Positions 48,138 to 59,496 of a stretch of DNA of 64,000 bases are shown here, piece by piece; the stretch's first letter is position 1, and each line of letters starts with the position of its first letter. The notes under the pieces were generated by a model. That model ran no database searches and was not told the origin of the DNA. It saw nothing but the letters and a program-made list of their open reading frames with translations. The position numbers and the translations under genes are program-made. The stretch covers positions 13,886,587 to 13,950,586 of the forward strand of contig NC_071333.1 in assembly GCF_010183535.1 (NCBI RefSeq), written 5' to 3'. This DNA comes from Caenorhabditis remanei. Its lineage: Eukaryota > Nematoda > Chromadorea > Rhabditida > Rhabditidae.

Positions 48138-48360
48138 AGCTAAATCAAATTGAATTTAATTCACCTTGACCAATAATTTTCACAGACTGAAGAAAATCTT
48201 TCTAAAAAAATCGCTTTGAATACAAGGTTATCCGTATTTATCCCGTTCCTTTTGCTCATAATCCTCAATTCATTCTCTCTTAATATTTGAAATTCTGTAT
48301 CGTTAATCAGTAATTATCAATAACACGATAGGGTTTGAAAGGTTTCCAATTTAAACTGTT

Positions 48361-49024
48361 TCTGATTGTCAGCTCCTCTTGTCGCTTCACCATATAACCA
48401 CTCGATTGGGTTCCACAGGTCTCGCTCATGGGAAGTGAACAGTTTGCCCGCGCGCCACTCTTCCTAAATCTGAGTTTTTTTGTTTTCTTTATGATTATGT
48501 GGGCACCCTGTAATTGATAATTCATTTTAAACGAGCATTTAATTTTCATATACGTCTCATGCATGTTTTCGAAGTTTGACCTAAAACATTGCTTTGGTTT
48601 GTCGGACAGCTTCTCTTGTCGCTTCACCATATACACAGGTCTCGCCCATGGGAAGTGAACAGTTTGCACCGCGCAGTCGAATTGAATTTGATTTTTCTTG
48701 ACCAGTCTTATTCACACACTGAAGAAAACTCTTAATAAAAACTGATCTGATTTCAAGGTTATCAATATTTATCCCCGTTCCGGTTGATCACAGTCAATCC
48801 TCAAGTTATCCTTTTTAAATGTTATGAATACTGTATGACTTTAATTGTTAAATGTCAATAACACGGCCCAAATCAAAAAGCCCGGGAGATTGCATATTCA
48901 AACTGTTTCTGTTTGTCTGCTTCTCTCGTCGCTTCATCATATAGCCACTCGATTGGGTTCCACAGGTCTCGCCAAGAAAAGGGGAAGTGTTTGGCCGCGC
49001 GCCCTCTCCCTAAATCTGAGTCTT
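48361..49024. repeat. Three dispersed direct repeats upstream of tandem copy 2
   Basis: Near copies at about 48361-48475, 48600-48682 and 48901-49024 share TCGCTTCACCATATA, CACTCGATTGGGTTCCAC (missing in the middle copy), ACAGGTCTCGC and a GC-rich end with CGCGCGCC. Unit 1 has one copy (43851-43935). Spacers between copies are also partly similar. Confidence 0.7.
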
Positions 49025-49564
49025 TTCAATCTTGCTTATGATTTCGTGTGCGCCCTGTAATCGACAACTCGGTGTGATAAAATGATTTTGCATTTTTCCC
49101 TTTTCATTCGAATTTTTCATTTCCTCTCATGCATTTTGTAGCCTTTATTTGAGGTTTTCGAAGTTTGACCAAAAAAAAATGTCTTCGGTTCGTCGGATTT
49201 TCTGCCTCAACCATAGTTTAGGATATCTCATGGACTAGCTTTCATCAGAATCTCCACTGCATCTGCTTAATCAAGTCACTCCCGACCGAATATTCAATGA
49301 CTCATCTATTCCAGAAAAGTCGTTATCTGTGGTTACTGTATAAGCATAAGCTATAGAAGCTAAACTATCTTTATCTTCTATTTCAAATTATCACAAACTT
49401 CCAAGCTTATTTTTTCTTGTGACTCTCCTCTTACAAAAATATATTCCAATTAGCAAAACTTCACACAAAAAAATTCTAAAAGTATAATTGAAGGATATCT
49501 TGTTAGACTCTCTTCTCATTCTTTTTCTAAATTAAATAATCACAATTTCGTTCGTTTTTCAGAT

Positions 49565-50815
49565 ATGAGACAAGACCCATTTTACATCCTCTCCACCTTC
49601 TACCTCGTAGCCATATGTGCTACGTCTGGGCTAGCGGCGGTTCTATGTCGTAAGTTTGCGTTAAAGTTATTTAGGTAGTTCTCTAGCAAACAATATACAG
49701 CCCATAGCCTTTTTAATGTCATTCTGACATAAACGTAATTTCGTATTTCAGGGAACTGCCGCGACATCTCGGACTTCGTGCGAAAGGGGAACTGCTCCGA
49801 TTTGTTGCTGGAAGGAAAAATAAAAATTTTGGAGGACTATGTCAGTTTTCCTCATCTTTAAATAAAATCCCATTTTTATTTTTAAGGCTGCTGAAGGATT
49901 TGTCTACGAGTTCTTCATCTTTGTAGTCTCACTCGGTTTTTTTGTGACATTCAATGATCAGTGCAGATCGACGGTGAAACAATTTTGGATTTCGATTCTG
50001 GTGGCTCTTGGTCTAAGCTTTTTAGCTACCATCAGAATGATTCAGAATTGTGTTTCAAACAAATGTGAGTTAAATTGAGCTTATGTTCACCGGATGAGTT
50101 TTTGATTTTTCAGCGGATTTCACTCCGGTTTTGATCCATTTTTCTGGAGAGGACTTGATCAGGGATACGAATTGTGACGAAATCCCAAATCAACTCCACA
50201 CGAGGTTCAATTTTCTGATGATGGTCCTCGTATTACAACCAATTCAACTGATCTTGATTGTCACCGCTTTTGTTCATTTCTTGGTCTTCTACTTGGAGCA
50301 CAGAAACCAAACTGAACGTTTGCCGACACTCAATGCTGCTCCTATCAGTTTAGAGGTACTTTCCTTAAAGAAGAAAACTTCAGTTCTCTCAATTTTTATA
50401 GGACAACGCTAGTCAGAATCAGCGTCGATTTTCCCCGCGATTCAATTTCTGGCCATTTGGAGCTCCGCCGCCACCGTATCAGGTATTTAAACGTTGAAAT
50501 AAGACATTCAGTCTAAAACTCATATTGTTACAGGACCTGGAACTCGTGGAGCGTACCGGACAATCTGAACCCGCTCCAGCTTACACCGCCGACTTGAATC
50601 AAGAGGAACAGGTACAAATCACAGAAAATATTCGTATCTTATATGAGTACTTTCAGAATTCACCGCAAGAAGTTTACGTTCCCGCCATTGAGGTCACGGC
50701 TGTCACTGAAGAAGAGGAAATTGAGCCGTCGCTTGTTCTAGAAGTCTCCGAATCTCACAATTCAGTGCCTGCTGCTGGTGAAGAGGATACTACTGAGAAA
50801 TGCTCCGAATGCTGA
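49565..50815 (+). CDS. Four-pass membrane protein with PPPPY motif, tandem copy 2
   Basis: Exons 49565-49649, 49752-49840, 49887-50064, 50114-50355, 50402-50482, 50534-50611 and 50657-50815 join to 303 residues. The order, phases and most lengths match copy 1. The last two-thirds is closely similar (SDFTPVLIHFSGEDL, QPIQLILIVTAFVHFLVFYL, FNFWPFGAPPPPYQ with PPxY at 221-224, LELVERTG, ending KCSEC). The first two exons and the second and third membrane segments are much more diverged (RNCRDISDFVRKGNCSD against GCHDVSKFIRNWNCSK). That pattern suggests faster change of the N-terminal outer loop. ATG two bases after a TTTTTCAG acceptor. Confidence 0.88.
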
Positions 50816-51477
50816 TTCTCTTCGTCAGATGTCTTCGTGATGCATCTTTGCACATTTCATCGATATTACCAGTCCACTCACTCATATCCGTTTCAAAGTT
50901 CTCCCCTTTCTGCTTCTTCTGTTCCTTACATATCCTATTTATCACATTCCTAACCTTTCTCAGTGACATTCCACCATACTTTTTGCCATAGTCAAAAAAT
51001 CTCAGGTAGCGAAAAATCGTGTATTTGAGTTTCCTTTTGCCATCAACTTGAACTAGCTTGAATATTTTTTTTAGATTCAATGTTTTTGAGATATAACTCT
51101 TTGTTCCAATCTGTCGGACGTCTCATTTCGGTTGTGACCTTTCCCTTTATTTTTGGTGTCTGGCGCAAATGTGTTCGAGATACTATTTATTGCTTGAATG
51201 TATCAACAGGTGTCAAAGTTTTCTGCTTGCAATTCTAAACTGGCCGAGATGAATATCTGTCAAAAGTGGTGAATACATACCTTTTGCTCTCACCAATTCT
51301 TAATTCCTATCGTTCATATCAACATATATTTTCTCCCGTTGAATGAAAGTTTTAATATGATTCTTATAATACTTTTAAATTCTTTTCTTGTGTTTTTGAG
51401 TTATTTTCTCTTCTTACCTATGATTTAGGATTTTAATATGTTTCTAATTTCAATTCAGGATTGTTACTGCATCAGCG
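50816..51477. other. Intergenic between cluster genes
   Basis: About 660 bp; partly similar to the flank after copy 1 (TTACCAGTCCACTCACTCATAT occurs after both stops, and a CATTTCGGT-GTGAC patch near 51125 recalls 47347). No gene seen. Confidence 0.5.
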
Positions 51478-52942
51478 ATGGACCAAGTGATTGGACAAGG
51501 GATGCCCTACGAATACATCGAACAAGCGTTGTCCTTTCGGAAGTCCGCTTACTTCTTTTCCCGAATCGCAATGGTTCTCGAATTTGTCTCCTTTGTTATG
51601 CTATGTGAGTGTTAGTTGTAGCTGTTTATAAAAACAATATCATTAGTCTCTGTGAAATACCATTTTGAAGGGACCATGTATATCAACCCGGAAGAGGTCA
51701 GAAAGATGAAATGTGCAGCCTGGCCGTACTTCTTCGACAATATTGCGAATTTCTTGAACATGGTAAATAAGTAAATAATAATTTGGATGAAGAATTTAAT
51801 TTTTCAGAATGGCACTCTATTGTTTATCAGTGGTGCTTCGATCGTGATGAACTGTCTGTCTGGATCTCTCCGACGATTCCATGAGTTCTCTCATCGGAGA
51901 ACTAGGCAAGGATTCGTTGTCTTCGGAAATCTATTTTTTCTCGCCACAGACCTTTTCATACACGTAATCCTTGCTGTGGAGTTGTTTGAACAGAAGGGTG
52001 AGTTTAATTTTTATCGTTTATCACTCATTTCACCACCCTTAAATTTTACAGAAGGACTATATGAGGCATTCGTGTTTTTTACTAACGACATCATGCATTC
52101 CTGCGTGATTCCTGGGAAAATGATTCGCAGTGTGGTTGCAATCTACGTCTACTGTTTTCTAATCGTTTGTAGAAGCATGTTGATGCTCCACACCTCCATC
52201 ATTTCTCTGAACTGGCTTTGGGCATACATACGCCACTTCAACCCTTACGAGCTCTACTACCGCTATCTCGAATGGAGAAGAGCGTTTTTGAACGGCCGGG
52301 TAGAGTTAAAGTTTTATATGAACATCAATCAAGTATTGTTTTCAGCTTCTCGTTCCCTCAAGTCCTTCTTCCGACAGTGTTGTTCTCCATCGTCCACCGC
52401 TCCTAGGATTGGCAAGAGCTCGAATGGGTTTTCCACCAACATACGAGGATATGCTGGCCTACGACAATGCACCTCCAGCATATCAGGTAAAATGATAATA
52501 CTCGGCAATCAATAATTTGAAATATACCATTTTTCAGGCAGAGGATTCTGAAGTTGCAATTGGAAACAGTCCAGCTGATAGTGAGGAGAGCTTCTACGAG
52601 ATCATGGCAAACGATGAGGTAATTAGGCCATTTTTAACAAAGTTTCAGTAAAACATGATACTTTAGGGCTTGAATGAAGAGGAGGAAGAAATCAACAATC
52701 CGGAGGAAGATGCTCATTCCGAGCAACGCTCGAACGACAACTCAATTTCTGGAAATATCGAGGCGAGCTTCTACGACAACATGTCGAATGATGAGGTATT
52801 TAGTTTATTCTTAACACACTTTCGGTAAAACATGTTATTTCAGATTTTGAATGAAGAGAATTTGGAGGAACAAATTACCATCTCGGAGGATCAGATTATC
52901 ACTTCGGCGGAAGATGCAGGAGATATCGTGGCACACGTCTGA
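51478..52942 (+). CDS. Four-pass membrane protein with two PPxY motifs
   Basis: Exons 51478-51604, 51671-51762, 51808-51997, 52052-52299, 52346-52486, 52538-52618, 52667-52795 and 52844-52942 join to 368 residues. Hydrophobic segments lie near 26-45, 74-94, 111-134 and 163-195. The tail carries GFPPTYEDM (PPTY 249-252) and NAPPAYQ (PPAY 262-265), close to the PPxY-(E/D) ligands of Nedd4-type WW domains. The last exons encode an acidic tail with a repeated unit, SFYEIMANDE then SFYDNMSNDE, each at an exon end, suggesting exon duplication. An AATTCAG acceptor lies before the ATG. A Tc1-like palindrome begins six bases after the stop, so the 3' UTR must lie in the element. Confidence 0.87.
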
Positions 52943-52948
52943 TGCATA

Positions 52949-54184
52949 CAGTGCGTGCAAAAAGGATAGGACACCCCTTGATTTCGGGCCTCCCGAACAA
53001 ATGAAAAAAGTTATGAAATATCTGAGGCTGCCATTCGATTCAGCGTACAAAATAACCCCCGGGTACATATTTTCGTCATTTTACCACTTTTCATATTGCC
53101 GTACCACCATAAACTCACTTTTTCGGGCGTGCAAAAAGGATAGGACACACTCGAAAATTCGATTTTCAGGAATTATTTTTTCACCAAAAACCGTTTTGAA
53201 TGACTAAAATATAGTTTTTATGTCGTTTTTGAGCATTTTCAAATGTTTTCCCTCAATTTCAATAGTGGTGGACAATGTTTGACACTGTTCGAAAATCGAC
53301 CTCCAGAAATACTTACAGTTTCAGAGTTTGACGGCGTGTATCTCAGTGCTCAGACAACGTACGTGTTTGAAACTTTCAGGAAATGTGAATCAATACGTCA
53401 GGTAATAAAATATACAAAGATTTCATAGTATAATAGCGGTTATGGAAAGTTCCACTCAAAACTCTAGATCTCATTTCGACGAAAAATCACTATTTTCAAA
53501 AAAAAGTTTTAAACCTTGAAAAATGGTTCGAACTTGTTTGCGAAACATTTCTGTATTATTCTGTTTTGTTATAAAACCAAATTCTTCATTTTAGTTAGAA
53601 AATATTCGTTCTGGACACATTTTTCGAAAATAGTGATTTTTCGTCGAAATGAGATCTAGAGTTTTGAGTGGAACTTTCCATAACCGCTATTATTCTATGA
53701 AATCTTTGTATATTTTATTACCTGACGTATTGATTCACATTTCCTGAAAGTTTCAAACACGTACGTTGTCTGAGCACTGAGATACACGCCGTCAAACTCT
53801 GAAACTGTAAGTGTTTCTGGAGGTCGATTTTCGAATAGTGTCAAACATTGTCCACCACTATTGAAATTGAGGGAAAACATTTGAAAATGCTCAAAAACGA
53901 CATAAAACTATATTTTAGTCATTCAAAACGGTTTTTGGTGAAAAAATAATTCCGAAAAATCAACTGAAAATCGAATTTTCGAGTGTGTCCTATCCTTTTT
54001 GCACGCCCGAAAAAGTGAGTTTATGGTGGTACGGCAATATGAAAAGTGGTAAGATGACGAAAATATGTACCCGGGGGTTATTTTGTACGCTGAATCGAAT
54101 GGCAGCCTCAGATATTTCATAACTTTTTTCTTTTGTTCGGGAGGCCCGAAATCAAGGGGTGTCCTATCCTTTTTGCACGCACTG
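52949..54184. mobile_element. 1.24-kb palindromic Tc1-like MITE
   Basis: Starts CAGTGCGTGCAAAAAGGATA and ends with its inverse, flanked by TA on both sides (52947-48, 54185-86), as for Tc1/mariner insertions. The arms, about 550 bp each, are near-perfect inverted copies around a spacer of about 120 bp (near 53505-53622). The terminal word GTGCAAAAAGGATAGGACAC recurs about 180 bp inside each arm. No transposase. AATAAA at 53404-53409 could serve the upstream gene. Confidence 0.9.
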
Positions 54185-54461
54185 TATGATACAAGCACAT
54201 TACTTCAATTTCGTTCTCTGACCCCGATCTCTCAATTTTTCCCTTTTTTTTGAAATATTTTTGATTGTTTACCGTATTGAACCCCATCCCCGTTTATCTA
54301 AATCCTGGTGCAGTCTACATTTTTTTGAGTTTTTCTCCCTTTTTCAATTTTTTTCTAAACCTTCGACTCCCAGGAGATAATTTCGAAAATAAAACCCATC
54401 TATATTCAACATATTAAAATTTATTCTCAGATTCTGGAGAAATCACAAGGTAAGAACACAC

Positions 54462-55312
54462 TTATACGTCCTGGAACATGACCGCTGGCGCTGCGCCTTG
54501 GAAGATGTCTGGTTTCTCGTCGTGAACGGCGTGATACTTGTCAAAGTTGAGCTTGTCGTCGACATAGAACAGTGGGACGGACACGATCAAGGCGTGGAAG
54601 GTAATGAAGTCAAGGACGAGGAGAATAAAGCGGAGATGCATGAGAACGACAGCGCTCGAGAAAAATGGGCAGTTGAATTGATCCGGTGTGAGAAGGAGCA
54701 AGGTGTAGTAGTCTGAAACGTTGAGATGTATGTTTAGTTTATCTTTGTTCTTGATGACCTCCTCCGACAGCGGTGAATTCGAGAGTTTGCATGGCCAGGA
54801 AGATGAATCGGACTGGGAAAACGATCAAACAGAAGAAGGCGAAGGTTGTGAAGAACATATTGATGAAACTGAAAGCCATAATTAAGATGTTAGTTCTGAA
54901 ACAGAACTAACCGTGCTCCCACGATTCTGGTGGCTAGGAGAAAGTTCACAAAAAGAGCTAATGAGCTGATTGACATGGTGTAGTAGTTCTCGACCTGGAA
55001 TTTCAAACATTTTCTGATGACACTCTAGCCACGACTAACATTCTTGAAATCAGTTCCGAGAACGGTTCCGTTGATGACACAGAGCGAACTGTTATCGCAC
55101 TTTCCTTCGACACATCCAACATCCGGGATGGTGTAATTCAACATTCTCGCTGAAATAAAAGAGGAGCAGTGGAAAAAGGTTTTCTAAGGTTTACCTTTGA
55201 CGAGTGGAAAGCCGCCAACAGTTAAAAGACTAACGATTGCCGAAACTCCCATCATCACCTGAACGGCGTTAGAGAACATTGCCCTGGTCCGCTGTACACC
55301 AGGAGACGGCAT
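54462..55312 (-). CDS. Four-pass membrane protein, minus strand (no PPxY)
   Basis: Exons 55312-55195, 55149-55040, 54994-54912, 54868-54759 and 54712-54462 join to 223 residues. Hydrophobic segments: VMMGVSAIVSLLTVGG; MSISSLALFVNFLLATRIV; MFFTTFAFFCLIVFPVRFIFL; and LRFILLVLDFITFHALIVSV. The first loop has Cys residues and NXS/T sites (CVEGKCDNSSLCVINGT), so it is probably outside the cell. The tail is short and lacks PPxY. The ATG directly follows CCTTCCAG, typical of trans-splicing. An in-frame upstream exon (55484-55419, MSDASQLFSFQRLRQRVL) could add 22 residues instead. The last donor, GTCATC, is weak. AATAAA lies at 54425-54420. It belongs with the cluster by layout; family not recognised. 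Confidence 0.8.
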
Positions 55313-56166
55313 CTGGAAGGAACAGAGCTTGGGTACTGAAAAAGAAGAAGGGAAAGAAGAAGGGAAGCTCGTGAAGAGAAGAAACAAGAAGAATGAAGGT
55401 TCCCAGTTTGCCACCAACCTCCCCAGCAGCTAGGACACGTTGCCGTAGTCGTTGGAAACTGAAGAGTTGGGATGCATCTGACATCGAAAAAGTGGAAAAC
55501 GTATCTGGTTGCCTATAGCAAATGCACAGAAACAAAAAAAGTGAACATTTCGAAATTGGAGTGAGTACGTACACTGCGCAAAAAGGGAAAAAAAGCAATT
55601 GATGGCAGATTTACGAGCGTTTTTCTTTCTGAATCCGTAGAAGTGCTCTCAATCGTGCAAAAGAAAAAGACGGACTAATGGCTGGGAAATCTCTTTTTCA
55701 ATTTTATTGTGCTCAGTTTGACTCTGGTGGAAAAGGAAGAATGGAGAAGACGAAAAAAGCTAATTTATTGATCTAAGACACAGGACAAACTTGGAAAACA
55801 TAATAGCTGGTTGAGAATATCAAAAGGCCTAGTCACGTTTCGACAGAATGGTGTATGTATACAACCACAAAATATAGGGGAGAGAAAAATGAAAGATGAA
55901 AAATAATAGTGCTAGAGATTGCCCACGAGATTTGAGCCAATTATTTTTTGGGGATGTTAATTGTGACGTTACTCGAAAAAGAAGAAAGGGGAAATACATG
56001 ATTTATTGAACAACAATGAAAATGTTGAGAGTGATAAAAATTCAAATTAGGGATATGCATATGACGTGTGTTGAACTTGATACCAGAATATCAGCCTAAA
56101 AATGAAGTGACGTAGTGGAGCTAACTGCAAGAAGTTGTGATTCGAGTTGTTCCAGAACCTGTAATA
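55313..56166. other. Region between divergent cluster genes
   Basis: It contains the possible alternative first exon of the minus-strand gene (55484-55419). Otherwise no gene seen; probably promoter DNA. Confidence 0.45.
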
Positions 56167-56581
56167 ATGGAATCCCAGATATGGTCCACGCAAATATTGA
56201 CGTCATTATTACTTCTATACACAACAGGTAGTTTGAATTGTTTTCAAATTTATAAACATGAATGCTTGTTTTCCACAATGTTATGTTTTCTTATTCGTTT
56301 ACTTCAAAGGGACAGATATTTAAGGTCAGTATGTGTTCCAACTCGTGCGACAAAAAGAGACCGACAAGCACCCGACAAACATCTGCATACTTGTGAGGTT
56401 CGATGTCGCATTAGTATTTGTCGCAGCCATTTCATTTCAAATTTTATTAGGTATCGATTTACCAATACTCCCGCGCTTTTTTGCAAAACAGGGTATTGTT
56501 CTCATTTTCACTATCATTTTCTTGTTTATTTCCTTTCATTCTACCTCTCTACCTCTTACTAGTGAATCATATATGACTTGA
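56167..56581 (+). CDS. Possible small membrane protein (105 residues)
   Basis: Exon 56167-56227 (MESQIWSTQILTSLLLLYTT) ends in a GTAGTTTG donor, and exon 56325-56581 follows a TATTTAAG acceptor in matching phase. Three hydrophobic segments are seen: TSLLLLYT, FDVALVFVAAISFQILL and GIVLIFTIIFLFISF. It lies among the four-pass genes and could be a decayed or minimal relative. There is no PPxY and splice sites are mediocre. A 41-nt intron-like stretch inside exon 2 would shift the frame. Treat as tentative. Confidence 0.35.
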
Positions 56582-57633
56582 CGTCAGAAAACCTTTTTTG
56601 AACGCGTTCCACACTTTTTGACACTTTGACATACATTTTCATAATCTTCCTCTTTCCTGTTAAATTCGAATTGGTAAAACTTTGTCTTCGTTTCCGACCC
56701 GTACCACCAAGACAGTGAGTCATACATAATTAATGTATTTTCTAGATGCTCAAATTGGCTCCTATATGTTGTGTAAGGAGGAGCGTTTGCTTCATGAAGA
56801 TATGTTCTCATTATTCATTCCTCGACACTTTTTCTCGAAGTGCGCTTCAATTTTTGGTATGAAAACCAAATGTGTACTTTGGTTACTTGATCTTCTCAAT
56901 CTCAATCGTTTCCTCGACTTTTTCTGGTATATGTATGCGTTTTAGAATTCATGTGACTTCTAAAAAGTATTTTATCAAGATGACATGAAACGCAGATTGG
57001 AAACAGAAAAAAAGAAGAAAAAGACAAATGACGAGGAGAACATCATTCCTCTTCAGATCATTTTTTTTTCATTATAAAGTAGAGAAGTGAGAGAGTGAGA
57101 GAAAGAGAGGTTTGAGTCGACTGGCAATAATTACACTACACTGATAACAAACTAAAACTGACTGTGTCTTGGATTGGTCTCCTCTACACATGTTCTTTTT
57201 CACCCCACTATTTCTATTTCTACCTAATTTTATTAGCCGTGTGGTTTTTCATGGTTTCATCCCATATACCTTTATGTACCTTTCATATCTTTCGTTTTGC
57301 CGGTTACGTTCATCGCAATATCAGCAAAGATGCCCAATATCGTTAGCGATTGCGTTGAGAGAGAAGGCGGTATTTTTTTGGAGAGAGAGAGGGAGAGAGG
57401 GAGAGAAGAACGGTTAGGAAGAATGACGGACGGCAGTTTTCACTCGCGCCGTCTCCTTCACTTTCTTCTTTTTTTGTGATCAGCTATCTTTTCTTAGGAG
57501 TATCGTCCCGAGGTTCTTTTTTTTCGAAGTTTTCCTAATTGGCGTACAATCTCTCATTTCATCCCCTGACAACTTATCGTCAACTGCGTTTTTTTCAGGG
57601 TAGTCATTGTTTAGCAATTCTGAAGCGGTCAAA
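56582..57633. other. Intergenic with purine-rich simple repeats
   Basis: GAGA-type tracts lie near 57080-57115 and 57380-57410. An acceptor-like TTTTTTTCAG ends at 57599 before the next gene, probably a trans-splice or 5' UTR splice site. No gene supported. Confidence 0.5.
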
Positions 57634-59496
57634 ATGTTAAACACCAAGCTGATAACTCAGCTCGTACTGCTGTCTACCATATTCTCGGTGGTCGTTCTGC
57701 TCAGCATTAAGTTTCTTGAAAGTGAGTTATTTTGGAAAAATAATAGTTTTAAATGGTTTTTTTCAGTTCAAAAGGACTATCCAAGAAAGAACTTTTGTAT
57801 CGCATGTCCAAGCCTTGCAGAGGGAAGTCTTCTGAGACGAATCGAGGTTAGTTGTTACTAGTAGCCCTTTTTTCAAAATGGGGATTGTGGCCGTGGCGTG
57901 ATGTTCCGCATTGCAGAATTTTTTGATTGGCTAGAGAAAAGAGAAAAAGTGGTGTCCAAAGTGATAATAGAGTTCTCGTTTTTTACGAAACACCGTCAGA
58001 GTGGTAACCGTTATCAACCGAAATTCTTCTTTCCGTCGTTAGGTGTAGGGCATAACGCTGCTGTGAGTTCCACTGATATCTTTATGGTTTTTTGATCTTC
58101 AACAGACGACGAAATATTTTATCTGCTCGATGATAAAAAGGGCTTTGCAAACTCTTGGGGAACAAGGAAAAATACAAATCTGTTTTATAGAAACAATAAG
58201 CAGGAAAGTTTCGGTTTTTAAAGACATCTAACTTCAACTGACCGGTTGATTACCAATGAACACACCCTCACAGTTTTGTGTTACGCAAGTAATAGGAGTG
58301 ATAAGAAAAGCAGTATGTGCGTCTTGATGCGATCAGCTCGCAGGCCATACTGAAAGTAAAAATGAACGTTTCAAAAGTGAAGACTATCTGGATCACAGTT
58401 TCAAAAAAAGCAGGTTACCTCAAATAACAGATCCTTACTTATGAAGACGCACTGTCTAATCATAGTGCGTTGTGAATGGTTTGGACAGCTTTGTTATCAT
58501 ACTAGTTTAATTTTTTCTCCCAGATCCTCAACATTTTTGAGTGAGCCCGGAATTATGATAAGCAAAACTGATTTGAAGTTTTTTTGAACCCTGTCAGTTC
58601 ATTCCATGAAATTCCTGATTGACAGTCAGGAACCAAAAAAAGAAGAAAAGTCGTTTAAACCACCAAGATTCTTATCAATAATTTTTAGCATGTGGAAAAA
58701 ACATCACGCATGTACAGACAACTTTATGTTTTCCTTTTGCCGTGAAGTTATTGGCAGGTAGAATGAGAAGAAAAAATGGGAAAGGTTGTAAGTGAATTCA
58801 AATGAAACAGTAGTAAAATTTCAGATCGAAATCAACTTCAATCTACTTCTCATGTGTGATTTCTTGTCAATGATGATGATCATTTTGTTGTTCATAATGT
58901 AAGTTGACTCTCTTTAATATATACTATTGAAATTACATTTCAGTGAAAGATACTACGAACATCCGACCTATCTCTTTGCATTCCACGTCTGCCGGTTCAT
59001 TTTCAACGCGACCAATCTAGCCACATCAGATATTCTCCCAAAGATCATGAAGCCAATGCTCAGAGAATTTTGTGGATTTGGTGGAGAATGCTCCGATAAG
59101 ACAGTTCTCCCTCATACCACTGTTGGATTGCTCTACCTGATCTATTTCGCGGTTTTGCTCACCAACTTTTCGATCACTATAATTTTGATGTACTTTTATG
59201 AGCCGTACTACCAAACTAGACATACCCCAATCATTCTCCACGTAATCGACACACCACGTCGTAGTCGTCCTGTGCTTAAACTCGATATGCCTCCAGTGTT
59301 CGACGCTCCACCTAGATATTCGTCATTCAATCGTTCTCCATCTCCTCCAAAAATGTTGAGAGCCGCAATTCCAGTCGCCAACCAGAAAAAGTATCACCGT
59401 CTCGAATCATCTGACTCGTTCTTCTTCCGCAACTCTAAGAATAAGATTGCGCCTTCTACTCTCCCACAATTCCAACCTCAAATCATGGCATGCTGA
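57634..59496 (+). CDS. Four-pass membrane protein with PPRY motif
   Basis: Exons 57634-57721, 57767-57846, 58825-58898 and 58944-59496 join to 264 residues. Hydrophobic segments: LVLLSTIFSVVVLLSIKFL; FNLLLMCDFLSMMMIILLFI; a weaker LFAFHVCRFIFNATNLAT; and VGLLYLIYFAVLLTNFSITI. The outer loops hold paired Cys (FCIACP, FCGFGGEC). The tail is Pro/Ser-rich and basic, with DAPPRYSS (PPRY 203-206) and SPSPPK, a possible proline-directed phosphorylation site. Intron 2 is 978 nt, unusual for this cluster, and no exon was found in it. AATAAA lies at 59599-59604. Same architecture as the other PPxY genes although residue identity is low. Confidence 0.85.

Larger units (their letters stand above)
47056..49564. 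other. 5' flank of the tandem membrane-gene pair, unit 2
   Basis: No gene. It corresponds to 42960-44204 but is longer, because a promoter-proximal element has been amplified (48361-49024). The conserved block lies at 47930-48137. Confidence 0.65.

Noticed and set aside
53243..53880. Identical 61-codon frames on opposite strands in the palindrome
   Set aside because: They are mirror images produced by the inverted arms, not two genes; no transposase motifs.
56733..56945. 70-codon hydrophobic frame (plus strand)
   Set aside because: Contains LLDLLNLNRFLDFF-like hydrophobics but no matching splice sites or neighbours; treated as AT-rich noise.
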